A stretch of DNA of 64,000 nucleotides from Spirogloea muscicola (Eukaryota; Streptophyta; Zygnematophyceae; Spirogloeales; Spirogloeaceae). The notes beneath the pieces were generated by a model that made no database searches, was not told the DNA's origin, and saw only the letters and a list, made by a program, of their open reading frames with translations. The DNA lies in contig WELB01000165.1 of the NCBI GenBank assembly GCA_009602725.1, positions 140,962 through 204,961 on the forward strand. The letters run 5' to 3'. Shown here piece after piece: positions 19,708 to 31,330 of this stretch; within the stretch, counting starts at the first letter, position 1, and the number at the start of each line of letters is the position of its first letter. The position numbers and the translations under genes are program-made.

Positions 19708-20255
19708 GGTGTGTGAGGTTCCCACTGTTGTGAGCGCTAATCAGGCTGTTGATTCTTGCATGATGCAGACGCACGGTACGTTCCTATGCTGTTCTGGCAC
19801 TCGTTCCATAATCGTTTCTGAGCGACCTGGCTCTGCCAGGTGGCTACAGGTGGGTTGGTCTCGCCCAAGAGCCTAGGTGGCTCCAGGTGGGTCAGTCCTG
19901 CCCGTGCTAGATGCCGCTTCGTGCCGCAGCGGTTGTGCAACTGAAGCGCCGCAGCGCCGCCGTGTGCCTCCTGCAGTTGCACAACCGATGGGCCGCTTCG
20001 TGTCGTGCACCGGTATGTGTCCCCGTTCGTCAGGTACACCCCTCGGGGTAGGCCAAGGGGCAACCTGCACACACACAAGGGAATGGGTGGCACCGCGGAG
20101 CACTATTATGGGTCTGGCCTCGATCCGGCTGAGGGAGCTCACATTATTGTAGCCAGAGGAGAGGCGCAGCCCTGCTGCTGGCTGCTGCTGCAGCCCGTCG
20201 CCGGCAGATCGTTGCCGGCTCCCTACGAGGGTCCATGGCTAGCTCATGGTGGGCT
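19708..20255 (+). mobile_element. LTR fragment, diverged family B
   Basis: GTGAGGTTCCCACTGTTGTG, then CTGGCACTCGTTCC and a CCAGGTGGC block, follow the order of the family B LTR start at 17061. The end has the CTGCTG-rich core and GCCGGCTCCCTACG. Boundaries are soft. Confidence 0.6.
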
Positions 20256-20540
20256 AGCTGCCCAATCTGCCACCCACAACTACGCGGGTATCAGCGGAGG
20301 ACTTCGCTGGCATCTTTGTGGATAAGGTGGATAAGGTGTGGAAGCTGCATGGAGTACCTGAGCGGCTAGTCTCGGACCGCGATCCTCGATTTACAGTCAC
20401 TTCTGCAAGGATATTTGCAAGCTTATTGGCACAGAATAGGCCATGTTCACAGCCTTTTAACCACAAACGGATGGACAAACTGAGAGAATAATTCGAGTTC
20501 TCGAGGACATGTTGAGGCACTTCGTCAACCCCACCCAGAC

Positions 20541-21339
20541 TGTAACATTTTCTCCGTTTGAGAGTGCTAACGGTGCTGGTGACCTTACACGATCGTACCG
20601 TGTCTACCGTTTGGAAGTCCCAAACGGTATGAGTAGCTAATTACGGTCTGAGGCCCCCGGCTTCGTACCGCACGTGCACCCACGTGCACCGCCAGGAGGC
20701 GCCGCTTCGCGTTCCTTTTGTGCGATGCTTCGCGTCCCCTTTGGTGCGACGCTTCGCGTCCCCTTTTGTGCGGCGCTTCGCGGCCCCTTTGTGCGACGCT
20801 TCGCGTCCCCTTCTGTACAACGCTTTGCGTCCCCTGTTGTGCGACGCTTCGCGTCGCCATTGTGCCGCCCCATGGGCCTCGCTTCGTGTCCCCCTTTGTC
20901 CGGCCCGGCCCTCCAGGGGAGGGCCCTGGGGACAATTATCGTCACACCCTCAGGGGAGGGTTGGCAGAAGAAACGCTATAAGTAGTGGGCCTCGGCCGGA
21001 CCCCTCAGTCCAACCAACGCCCGAGAGAGACACAGCCCTGGTGCTGCCTAGCCAGCCCCGCTGCTGCCTGCTGCTGCCGCCGCCGCCACAGCTCTGCTGC
21101 TGCCGCCTGCTGCCAGCCCGTCGCCGCAGCTCATCGCTGCGGGCCCCGCCGGCTCTTGTATGTCTGTTGGTGGGGTCACCGCCCTAGGCGGTGCCTCAGG
21201 GTACGACTTCCGCTGCGCCCTGTGCGCGTATGTGCTTTGGCGTTCTCCTGTATAAGGGTTGTCTCCAAAACACCTTATACTCGAATTCAAACCAGGACAT
21301 TCTGAATCTAACTGTGTGATTAGATGCAGAGATGTCACA
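20541..21339 (+). mobile_element. Solo LTR, family A, with an expanded U3 minisatellite
   Basis: Ends TGTAAC...TGTCACA with CAGAC duplicated at 20536-20540 and 21340-21344. The hairpin ACCGCCCTAGGCGGT lies at 21178-21192, and TATA-like CTATAAGTAG near 20978. It interrupts the integrase of the surrounding fossil. Confidence 0.92.
20715..20880 (+). repeat. About 24-bp minisatellite in LTR U3
   Basis: Six or seven imperfect units built around GCGACGCTTCGCGTCCCCTT. A related array in reverse lies at about 32690-32840. Other family A LTRs carry a different U3 tract (CTTGGCGCTAGTCCCTTGGA repeats) at this place. Confidence 0.9.
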
Positions 21340-22126
21340 CAGACTGATTGGGATGAGTATTTGGCTCCAGCTGAATATGCTGTGAACATGCCTATCATGC
21401 GTTCACAAAGGAGAATCCATTCTTCCTCAACTATGGTCAGCATCCCCGAGCTCCACTTCAGGTGGGGAGGCCGGAACGAGTTCTCGCCGCGGTAGCCTTT
21501 GCTGGGACCCTCTAGGAGGCTCAGAGACGAACTCGGCAACTCTTGAAAATTGCTGAGTCGCCAGGAGGCTTATGCTGACAAACATCGGAAGGACGTGTCC
21601 TCCGATGTTGGTGCGCAAGTGCTGCTGAGCACGGAGCTCTTATCCTTACGGGCTGTGGGTACGCGCAAGTTGCTGCCCAAGTGGGTTGGACCATTTGCAT
21701 AAGTATGCCTTGTGTGGCAAGGTGTCCTACGAGCTGAAGACACTGGTGCATTGGAAGATTCATTATTTCTTCCATGTGTCTCACCTGAGGGCCTTCCTTT
21801 CGGATGTCTTGTCCAACCGCCCCCACCTCCACTACTGATCCAGGATGACCTTTAATTCGAGGTGGAAGTAATCTTGTCTCACAGGGACAAGCTCCGAGGG
21901 CGTAAGACCCGTGAGTAGCCGGTCAAGTGGCTCGGGTATGGGCCTAAGCACAACACGTGGGTGCCTGCGGCCAATTTGGCAGATTGTCCAGATGCTCTCA
22001 GGGAACACCTGGCCAAGGATGGTAATTCTCCTAGGCTTGGTAGAGGCAGCAGCCGTCGGGCATCTCGATCCCTATCGGCTGTTCTCTCGTTGTTCCCGAG
22101 GACGTGAACACCAGAGTGGGGAGGTT

Positions 22127-22648
22127 TATAGTGAACCAGCTGTTTGGTTAAGCCACATGGCTCTGTTGGCATTACATGACCGGGTATTTGGGACAAGTGG
22201 GCCCGCCAGATAGCGGGCTGGCTAGCCGGCAAGTGGCCCGGCCAGGGGCGGGCCCCGCCCGTACAGAAATACCCCTCGCCAGGAGTTGCTCGTTCAAACG
22301 GAGGATCTTTGGCCCGCCGCAAGGCGGGCCTTGGGGCGACCCGCTCACACCCCTAAGGTGGGGGTGGCACGGGGAAGCACGTGGAGTCTTGGGGGCTGAG
22401 GCTCGACAGGCAGTTCGAACTGGTGAAGCCCAGGAGCAGCCGCCGCCTCACTCTGCTGCGGGGCCTGCTGCGCTGGCCTGCGACCAGGAGGTGGAGTCGC
22501 CTCCGAACGGCAGCGCCACGGGGCTTGTCTTCCGCTGCGCCGATGTGCTAGTGCTTTAGCGTGTAGTGGGTTGGCTCTTGAACCCCCTACAGCCGAACTC
22601 AACAAGGACTGCTCACCCTGACTGCATGTGTAGGGCGAGATTCCTTAC
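22127..22648 (+). repeat. LTR, family C, 3' LTR of the 20.26-22.65 kb fossil
   Basis: It starts TATAGTGAACC directly after the purine tract and ends TTCCTTACA. The adjoining purine tract shows that family C LTRs belong to a chromoviral Gypsy lineage. Confidence 0.8.
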
Positions 22649-22654
22649 ATTCTA

Positions 22655-23249
22655 CCTCTCGGCTGGCACGTCCTCTCGGGCGGGACAAGGGCAATGACAA
22701 AGGCAAGCGTGAGTATTATTGCTCAACCCTTATTTAATGAAATGCATGCGCGCTCAGACGGCAAGCTGTATGTAAACTATTTTGACCTCGTTGGCCAGGC
22801 TTGCCCGCCATTGGACGTACCTGATGTACGCTCTATCTCTGCTTTCTTGCAAGCGCTGGGGGCCAGAGGGCCTCTACTTGTGTGGGTGGTCAGCCACACA
22901 AGTGACGCTGACTTGCACGTAGCAGCCAGCATTAATCTTAGTGGGCCTTCTCGGCCTGAAGACGTGGTGTTCTTCATGATGCCCTGCAGGCGCAACGTGA
23001 CCCATCGACCTCCGCGTGGGATGACGCTGCTGTCCTCGTATGATACAGGACACAAGCCTCTACGGCCTGGGGGTGGTAATACTCAGGAGAGGCCGCACCC
23101 AGCGAGAATGGTGGTTTATGTCGACCACCACCCAGTTCTTGGTTGCTGTACACGGGGTACAAACGACTTCATTTGAGGGGCTGGTTGCTGATGCACCGGT
23201 TAGGATCCTCATGGACTCAAGGGCCATTGTGTCCTTAGTCGATTTCATT
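22655..23249 (+). mobile_element. Ty3/Gypsy fossil piece: gag end and protease region
   Basis: Translation (VGQACPPLDVPDVRSI, LLVWVVSHTSDADL) parallels the same segment of G1 (VGHACPQFPVLVVRSL, PLVVSVPRNQVQSA) but is clearly diverged. A protease-like ILMDS box lies near 23205. It ends where the G1 5' LTR inserts. Confidence 0.7.
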
Positions 23250-24141
23250 TGTAACGTTTCCGCCGTTTGAAGGTGCTAACGGCGCGCGATAACCTTACAT
23301 GAGCGTAACGTATCTACCGTTTGGAGTCCCAAACGGTGCGGGTAGCTTGGCTGACTCCGTGTAGCTAAGTACGGTTCGAGGGTCCCGGGCTCCGTACCCT
23401 GGCGGCACGCCTCGGGCTCACGCCCTGCAGGCCGGCCGGGTGGGTCAGCTCTCCCTCAGGCCGGCGCCCCGCGGGCCGACCGGATTGACCAGCTCTCGCG
23501 TCCTTGTGGCTGCATGGCCTCAGTCCCTTGACCCCGTGAGCCAGGCTATTGGCCTGGCGCGCCACCTCCTTGGCGCTAGTCATTGTCCAGCGCGCCAGTC
23601 CCTTGGACTCGCGCGCCGGCCTCTTGGCGCTAGTCCTTTGGACTCGTGCTAAAGGCCACTGGCCCTGTGTGCCAGCCTGGTGAATTTGTCGTGTCCCCTT
23701 GTCAGGCCCGCCCTTCTAAGGGAGGGCCTTAGGGGCGACCCTCGTCACACCCTCAGGGGAGGGGTGGCAGGAGAACCGCTAGAAGTAGTGGGCCTTGGTC
23801 AGACTCCTCAGTCGACCAACGCCCGAGAGAGACAGCCCTGCTGCTGCCTAGCCAGCCCCGCTGCTGCCTGCTGCTGCCGCCGCCGCCACAGCTCTGCTGT
23901 TGCCGTGTGCTGCCAGCCCGTCGCCGCAGCTCATCGCTGCGGGCCCTGCCGGCTCTCCGTAAGTCTATTGGTAGAGTCACCGCTCTAGGGCGGTGCCTCA
24001 GGGTAAGACTTCCGCTGCGCTCTGTGCGCGTATGTGCGTTGGCGTTCTCCTGTATGAGGGTTGTCTCCAGAACACCCTATGCTCGAATCCAAACCAGGAC
24101 ATTCTGACTCTAACTGTGTGATTAAGAGTAGAAATGTCACA
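23250..24141 (+). repeat. 5' LTR of G1, family A
   Basis: TGTAACG...ATGTCACA, 892 bp. Near its start is the inverted pair ACCGTTTGG-AGTC-CCAAACGGT. TATA-like text, CTCCGTAAGT near 23956, and the hairpin ACCGCTCTAGGGCGGT (23979-23994) followed by CCTCAGGGTAAGAC are all present. Confidence 0.9.
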
Positions 24142-24154
24142 TTGGTATCAGAGG
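24142..24154 (+). promoter_or_regulatory. Primer-binding site, initiator Met-tRNA type
   Basis: TTGGTATCAGAGG directly follows the LTR end. TGGTATCAGAGC is the usual plant primer site complementary to the 3' end of initiator tRNA-Met; eleven of its twelve bases are present. Confidence 0.85.
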
Positions 24155-27100
24155 TGTTCTTGCATCTGGCCAGTCAAGTGAAAGGTTGTGTTTTACTGCT
24201 GACAGTGCATGGATTTCTCCGTATTCTGGACTAATTTTTATCTTTCGAGTGAACTTTTCCAGCGTAGACGTGGACCTGTCATCGGCGAAGCGGCACGTGT
24301 GCCACCCTCTCGCCTTCGACACCCACGTACGGGGCCCTCAAGATGCCAAGTGGCTCTTCGTCCCGGCAAAAAGCTATCGTGTTAGGTCAGCACTTACCAG
24401 CGTAAACCACCTGTGACCGGCGGATTGCCGGCCAGTACGGCACGGAAGTGAACGCGGTCGCCGGTGGGCGGCAAAGTCTGACCGTTTGCCAGGACTTGGT
24501 TGGTTCGTCCACTCCTGGTCCCTCCCTCTTGCTGCTCGTACAGCTTTGTGGTTTGGAGGTATGACGCATGTGCTGTCATGATTGCTTGTGGGTCTGGGGC
24601 ACCAGTCCTTCTGAGTACTTCTTGCCAGTATGGATCCTCGATATGCCTGCCGCATCTGACTTGATCCGTCAGTATGTGGTATCAGGCATGGAGTCGCCGG
24701 ACTCCAGTACATGCCCTAGTCCTCCTCCACCGGCTGTTCCACCTCTTGAGGTCGAGGATCTTGCCGACGATCTAGGGGAGCTCCAGGCGACGGCTCCGGA
24801 CGTTTTGACATCCGACGACGCCCGACGCAGTGCGCGCCTTCAGGAGCTCCATGAGGCTGCGGTCCCGGTGTGTGGGGACCCAGCAGTAGCTTCCTCCTCG
24901 GGAGCGCTGCTGGAAGAAGTACAAGCGCTTGTCGCCCGAGTAACCAAGGGCGAGAAGCGTGTCCGGAAACTGAAGGCCAGGCTCCGTGAGTCGCAGGTGG
25001 GGCGTGCCAAGCCCGCCTCACCGGCCAATGTCAGTGGACAATCCTTCCGCGGCGGCCTCAACGCTTGGCTTGCCGAGATTCTTGCGTGGTTCGTACAATG
25101 TGGTACAGGCACACAACACCGTGTCGGGCTTGCGGCCATGTATCTCCCAGGCGATCCCGCCCAGTGGTGGGAAGCGTCAAGAAATCCTCCACCCCCGTAG
25201 TGTACAATCAGTGGGATTTCTTCGTAAGATCGTTGTCAAGTATGTACGGCGAAGTGCACGCCGAACTCAATGCGAGAAACAATCTTGATGTTATCCGCAT
25301 GAGGAACAACGACTTCGAAGACTATGTGCGACGCTTCCACATGCTGTTGTCGAAGCTCGACACCAAGCCCATGGACAACGCTGACCAGTGCTAGCGCTTT
25401 AAGGCAGGGCTACCCGAGCACGTGGCCCTCCTTGCCCAATTGGATGCTGTAACCTTCCAGCCAGTGGACACTCTGGATCGCTTGATTGAGCGAGCGCGCA
25501 TCACGCCATGTATCCCCGCAAGCGTCCCTTGGCAGAAGTGGTCGACCCGGCTGCGCCTTCATCTTCGAAGCGTCGCCCCAGTAGTATGCCAAACACCACT
25601 GGCAAGCCCTATGTGGGGCCACGGCGCCCAGTCAAGCCCGCGGCCTTTGTCCCCGAGGAGGACCGGGCTTGCTACCGGTGTGGCCAGAAGGGCCATCGCA
25701 TCCGTGACTGCACCCAAGCTCCCAAGCACCCATCATCAGGCAAATCCGCTCCACCCGGCCCCAAGGGGCAGTGTAAAGGCAAGGGCACACGTGAGTGCCT
25801 TTCCTTAAGTACCGTGTGGAGTCCTCAACTGCATGATGTGCGCATGCTGTTTGACCATGTAGGACATGCTTGTCCGCAGTTTCCTGTACTCGTAGTACGC
25901 TCCCTGCATACGCTAATGCAGGCCTTGGTGGAAGGTGGTCCCCTTGTTGTCTCGGTTCCCCGCAACCAAGTGCAATCAGCTGCTCAAATGTATCTGAAGT
26001 GGGTGAATCATCATGGGGCTGACGACCCTGTGTTTTTCATCGTCCGATGCAGGCGAGGACTGGATCCTCCACCACCACCGGGCCTGTCCTTGCTCTGTCG
26101 CTACACAGCAAGCCATCCCCACGTAGTACTTGGTGCTGCTGGATCACCCAGGAAACTTCTCATTTATGTAGTTCCCAAATTCAGTCTTGCTTCGGTAGGT
26201 GACGTCGCACTTTGTGCTTCGACGCCAAGTATGCTGTTTACCGGCATAGCGGCTGGTCAACCAGCCCAGATCTTTATAGACACAGGTGCTTCGGTATCCT
26301 GTGCTAGTAAGACTTTTGTGTGTAACAATGGCTTGCCTGTGCAACCCATTGATGTATTGCAAGCTACAATAGCCAATGGTCAAATGTGAAAGTCTTGGGC
26401 CTTTGTAAAGTGCCTCTTCGCATCCAAAGCTACAAGACGGTTGTGTCTTGTCAAGTCATCGACTTCTCGGCTACCTTTGATGTAATCTTAGGTGACGATT
26501 GGCTCTGTGCCACAGCGTCCGTGCTTGATTGTAAACAGCGTACTTGTGTCGGCCGCAGTGGTCCTCGTCGTTTTAAATTGCACAACGTCGACAATTCATG
26601 TGTTTCACCACTTATGCAAGACTCGTCTCTGCGGCTTTCAGCTGTGCGGATGAAGAAGCATCTTCGCAAACAACCAGCTTCGGCTACATGTTTGGGTGTT
26701 GTGAATGCTGAGTCTCCCCCTGACTCTGCAGTGAGCATGTGGCCTCACGTAGTCCGGCTCTTGACAAGTTGTTGGCAGAGTATTCGGATGTGTTCCCGGA
26801 TGCACTTCCAGACGGATTGCCTCCCCATCGAGGCGTGGCTCACACAATTCCATTGGAGCCCGGCGCTGTGCCGCCGTACCGTCCCATGTATCGACTGAGT
26901 CCTGTCGAATTTCGGAAGATGCAATCCCAAGTGACGGAATTGCTCCGTAAGGGCCACATTGAGCCCTCGCAGTCCCCGTATGGTGCACCTATCCTCTTCG
27001 TTAAGAAGAAGGACGGTAGTCTCCGGATGTGCATCGATTACCGAGCCCTCATTAAGCTCACTGTCAAGAACCGATACCCATTGCCTCGTATCGATGATCT

Positions 27101-28491
27101 CTTCGATCGTCTCGCGGAAGCTAAAGTGTTCAGCTCCCTCGACTTGCAAAGTGGGTATCATCAAATTCGTATCACTCCTGAGGACGTTCCAAAGTCAGCG
27201 TTTCGTACGCCTGTCGGACACTTCCAGTTCAAGGTGCCGATCTTTGGTCTGACCAACGCACCTGCCACGTTTCAGGCAGTGATGACGAAAGTCTTTGGCC
27301 CCCTTTTGTATGACTTCGTGCTGGTCTATCTGGATGACATACTGGTGTTCAGTAAAACGCCTGAGGATCATATACGCCACCTGCGAATAGTTCTGCAATT
27401 GCTACGTGAAAATCATTTGTATGCCAAGACCTCCAAGTGTGTATTCAACCAGCTCGAATTAACGTACTTAGGGCATGTCGTGGGTAAAGACGGGGTGCGC
27501 GTCGACCCCAAAAAGACAGTAGTAGTAGAGGACTGGCCTGTGCCGCGGACTGTGCCGCAGTTGCGTTCCTTTTCGGAATTTGCAAACTATTTTCGAAAAT
27601 TCCTTCAAGAATATGGAAGCATAGCATCTCCTCTTACGAAGCTCACTCGTAAGGACGTACCATGGGGGTGGACGTCCGATTGCCAGAAGGCGTTTGAGGA
27701 TATAAAATGGGTCCTGGTATCACCACCCGTATTGGCTTTGCCTCGAGAAGGCGTGCCGTATGAAGTCGTATGTGACGCCTCTTTGATCGGCATTGGTGCC
27801 GTTCTCCTGCAGGAGGGTCATCCCGTAGCATTCGAAAGTCGCCTGCTCAGTCCTGCAGAGTGAGATTATACTACGGGTGAGCAGGAGCTCCTTGCTGTTG
27901 TGCACGCCCTCCGTGTGTGGCGATGCTCTCTCGAGGGTGTCGAATTTACGGTCGTAACGGATCATTGCCCGTTGACCTACCTACTTTCACACACAGCAGC
28001 AATTGAGCAGGCGTCAAGGTCGGTGGGCTGAGAGCATGGCACAATTCCGATTCCAGTGGTTGTACCGCCCTGGACGTATCAATGTGGCGGACCCGGTGAG
28101 CCGCAAGATTGTAGGGGCTGCTGTGGCGCCTGTCTTGTGTGCTACAAGGGTTCAGACTGCAGACGTGCGGCCTACCCGTGGGGCCGCAGCGCAGAGCACC
28201 ACCAACCTCTCTGAGCTGTATGTGCGTATTCGTGATGGGGATGGCACAGACCCTTGGTTTGCATCTGCAACCAAACCACGCACAGTAGTACATGACCAAG
28301 GCTTCTGGTGGCGAGGTGACGCCGTTGTGGTGCCCAACTGCAATGCCTTGCGCACTAGTATCATGCAAGAGATGCATGAGCCTCCGTACAGTGGTCATTT
28401 GGGTATGGGAAAGACAAAGAAAGCTATCCAGCTTTCTTTTTGGTGGCCGCGCTTGTCAATTCACGTAAAGTCTTGTCAATTCACGTAAAGT

Positions 28492-29198
28492 CCGGGTGGG
28501 TCAGCTCTCCGGCAGGCCGGCGCCCCGCGGGCCGACCGGATTGACCAGCTCTCGCGTCCTCATGGCTGCATGGCCTCAGTCCGTTGACCCCGTGAGCCAG
28601 GCTATTGGCCTGGCGCGCCACCTCCTTGGCGCTAGTCACTGTCCAGCGCGCCAGTCCCTTGGACTCGCGCGCCGGCCTCTTGGCGCTAGTCCCTTGGACT
28701 CGTGTAAAGGCCACTAGCCCAGTGTGCCAGCTTGTTGTATTCGTCGTGTCCCCTTGTCAGGCCCGCCCCTCCGTGGGAGGGCCCTGGGGGCGACCCTCGT
28801 CACACCCTCAGGGGAGGGGTGGCAGGAGAATCGCTAGAAGTAGTGGGCCTTGGTCAGACTCCTGAGGGGACCAACGCCCGAGAGATACACAGCCCTGCTG
28901 CTGCCTAGCCAGCCCCGCTGCTGCCTGCTGCTGCGGCCGCCGCCACAGCCCTGCTGCTGCCGGCTGCTGCCAGCCCGTCGCCGCAGCTCATCGCTGCGGG
29001 CCCTGCCGGCTCTCTGTAAGTCTATTGGCGGAGTCACCGCCCTAGGGCGGTGCCTCAGGGTAAGACTTCCGCTGCGCTCTGTGCGCGTCTGTGCGTTGGC
29101 ATTCTCCTGTATGAGGGTTGTCTCCAAAACACCCTATGCTCGAATCCAAACCAGGACATTCTGACTCTTAACTGTGTGATTGGAGCAGAGATGTCACA
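28492..29198 (+). repeat. Partial LTR at the 3' end of G1, family A
   Basis: It begins inside U3 (GGGTGGGTCAGCTCTCC) and ends ATGTCACA. The hairpin ACCGCCCTAGGGCGGT is perfect at 29036-29051. A short direct repeat (GTCAATTCACGTAAAGTC, twice) marks the junction with the truncated integrase at 28456-28493. Confidence 0.85.
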
Positions 29199-30386
29199 GA
29201 GGCTGTGAAGCGACTTATCTGGTGGCCCAGGCACAAGCTTATAGGCAAAACTATGCTAAATGCCAGCGAAGCAAGGCAAATGCTGGCCAACCAGCCGCAT
29301 TACTTCAACCCTGAAGATTTCTGAGCTGAAGTAGGCTGATGTAGGTGTTGATTGTATCATACAAATCGCCTAAAATTGCGAAATTTCGGCGAAGGACTTT
29401 GCTGGCATTTTTGTGGATAAGGTGTGTAAGTTACATGGCATACCTGAAAGGATGGTCTTGGACCGCGATCCTAGGTCTTCGGGTTACTTCTGTGAAGAGT
29501 TGTGCAAGCTTGTTGGCATTGAGCAGGCCATGTCCACTACCTTTCCAACCCAAAGCGATGGCCAAACCGAGAGGGTGAAGGAGGTTTTCTGGAGGACATG
29601 CTCCGGCATTCTGTCAACCCGAGTCAGGCGGACATGGATGAATTTCTGTCTCCGGCCGAAAATGCTGTGAACAATGGCTATGACGAGTCCACCAGAGGCA
29701 CATCCTTCCCTCTCAAATACGGTCAGCATCCCCGAGCACCTGTGCAGGTGGGGAGGCCGGAACGCATTCTGGCCGTTGTTCGTCCTGGAGGTACAACGAC
29801 GGGCCTGGCATTTCTTGGAGATTGCCCAGAAGAGGCAGAAGGCTTATGCTGACCAAGGTAGGAAGGATGCGTCCTTCGACGTGGGTTCTCAAGCACTGCT
29901 GAGTATGAAGCACCACTCTTTGCGGGCAGTGGTATGCACAAGTTGCTACCCAGAGGGTTGGACCTTTCCTCGTGGTAAGCCTTTTGGCAAGGTGTCCTAT
30001 GAGCTCGGTACACCGTTACAGCGGAAGACACACGATGTTGCCGACGTGTTCCAGCTCCTCTAGGCCTTCATTCGGATGGCAACGTTCAACCGCCCCCACC
30101 TCCTATCTTGCTCGAGATGAGCTTGAGCACGAGGTCGAGGCCGTCTTGTTACACCGGGACAGTTCCGTAAGCTTAGACTCGTGAGTATCTCGTGAAGTGG
30201 CTCGCGCTATGGGCCTAAGCACAACACGTGGGATCCTGCCGCCAATCTTGCCAATTGCCCGGCTGCTCTCTCCGGGACTACTTTGCACAGGGAGGTGACT
30301 CCCTCCGCTACATAGCGGCCGCAACCGTCGAGCTCCTTTGGTCTTACCTCTTCTCGCGGACGTGAATATCTTAAGTGGGGAGGGAT
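29199..30386 (+). mobile_element. Ty3/Gypsy fossil piece: integrase and chromodomain
   Basis: Integrase core text ([35 protein letters not shown]) near 29410-29575, then the integrase C-terminal region and a chromodomain-like stretch (about 30100-30290), and a purine tract AGTGGGGAGGGA at 30374. Its family differs from G1. It is broken, with several lesions, and no 5' part is attached. Confidence 0.8.
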
Positions 30387-30640
30387 GTAGCCTTCCCACT
30401 TACTGTGAGCATCAACCCAGGTGGTTACGCTTACCTGATTGGCACGTGACCGACCTAAGCTGGGCAGGTGGTCACGCACGGGGCCACGATGGCTCGGTGT
30501 GGCTCGGCGCCACGATTCAAGACACTTCCGCTGCACGCAGATGCGCGGGTGCCTCACAATGTAGGGATTTGCTCCTAAATTTCCACATCCGAACTCAATC
30601 TTGACCAGACCGCCTTGCCTGTGTAACGGGTCACTGCAGA
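30387..30640 (+). repeat. LTR fragment, family E
   Basis: TGTAGCCTTCCCAC follows the purine tract, then GGTGGTTACGCTTACCTGAT and a block CGAACTCAATCTTGACC typical of LTR ends here. The middle is short, so it is partly deleted. Confidence 0.65.
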
Positions 30641-31330
30641 GCGCGTGATCGCTGGGTGACAAAGTACAGTTGTAAGCTTTTGCATGTACGCCGCCGCTTT
30701 TAATATGTTTCAGTGCCTCCTCCATGATGGGATCCCGCCAGCCCTCAGCTTGCGGATATGAACCTAACCAAACGCAGCGGCCACGAAGCGCGACAACTTC
30801 CTATGTGTCTTTACATCGGGAGTGGAGCTTATCTTCCGGAATCCACCACTGGAGAGGCTAGCCTTTGAGGAATGCAGCGGCAAGACCCACTCTTGCTTCC
30901 TCGGCCGTGCCGCACAGGCGGAACCATCCGTGATCTCGTCTAGCAGGCTGAGGCCTCAAGCCCCCAAGCTCCATCGGGTCAGAATAATCGTATGATGCGG
31001 ACGGGCGACCCGACCCACGAAGCGTGTTTGCCTGGCTCTGGCCGGGATGCAACCCATGTACTGGGCACGTGCAACCCATGCATCCGGATCATGGCCCTCC
31101 TAGGCCGACGCTCGGTGATACTCAAGCGATTGAGCTCGGCCTGCACCTCCTCGCCCAACGTGTGAGGAATGCTGTTGATCGATAAGCCCGGGCTGCCGGC
31201 ACAGCGAGGAAAAGCGGGGAAGGCATTTGAATAGGGATGCAACGGTAGATTGAGCAACGATAATTGCAGGGACAAGGTCCAGGGGTCCGAGGTTGGGTGG
31301 AAAACCACCCGCCCTTCCATCTCCTACATA
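30641..31330 (-). mobile_element. Gypsy gag fossil piece
   Basis: Minus-strand text RLCGTAEEARVGLAAAFLKG near 30860-30920 is a gag capsid-like segment, found again at 33080-33250 (KFGTAEATRVGFAAAF). It is broken, and flanking text is too decayed to extend. Confidence 0.6.

Larger units (their letters stand above)
20260..22648 (+). mobile_element. Ty3/Gypsy fossil, 3' half with chromodomain and 3' LTR
   Basis: Integrase core (FAGIFVDKV-type text near 20305) runs to 20540 and resumes at 21345 after a nested solo LTR. A chromodomain follows (about 21850-22020), then a purine-rich tract (AGTGGGGAGG) and a family C LTR (22127-22648). It is broken, with several lesions, and its 5' half is absent. 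By family knowledge the chromodomain targets integration to chromatin. Confidence 0.8.
23250..29198 (+). mobile_element. Ty3/Gypsy element G1, family A LTRs, largely complete but broken
   Basis: 5' LTR 23250-24141; primer site 24143-24154; gag about 24640-25810 with a CCHC knuckle (CYRCGQKGHRIRDC) near 25672; protease box FIDTGASVSCAS near 26275; reverse transcriptase about 26850-27480 (VYLDDILVFSKT near 27330); RNase H about 27760-28110; the start of integrase about 28200-28490; then a 3' LTR lacking its first 200 bp or so (28492-29198). Most of the integrase is missing. I see roughly five coding breaks plus the 3' deletion, so it is a fossil. In about 240 bp compared by eye the two LTRs differ at around 4% of positions, suggesting a fairly recent insertion. 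Confidence 0.88.

Noticed and set aside
23979-24015. Possible hammerhead ribozyme at the conserved LTR hairpin
   Set aside because: The CUGAUGA and GAA core boxes are absent around the stem.
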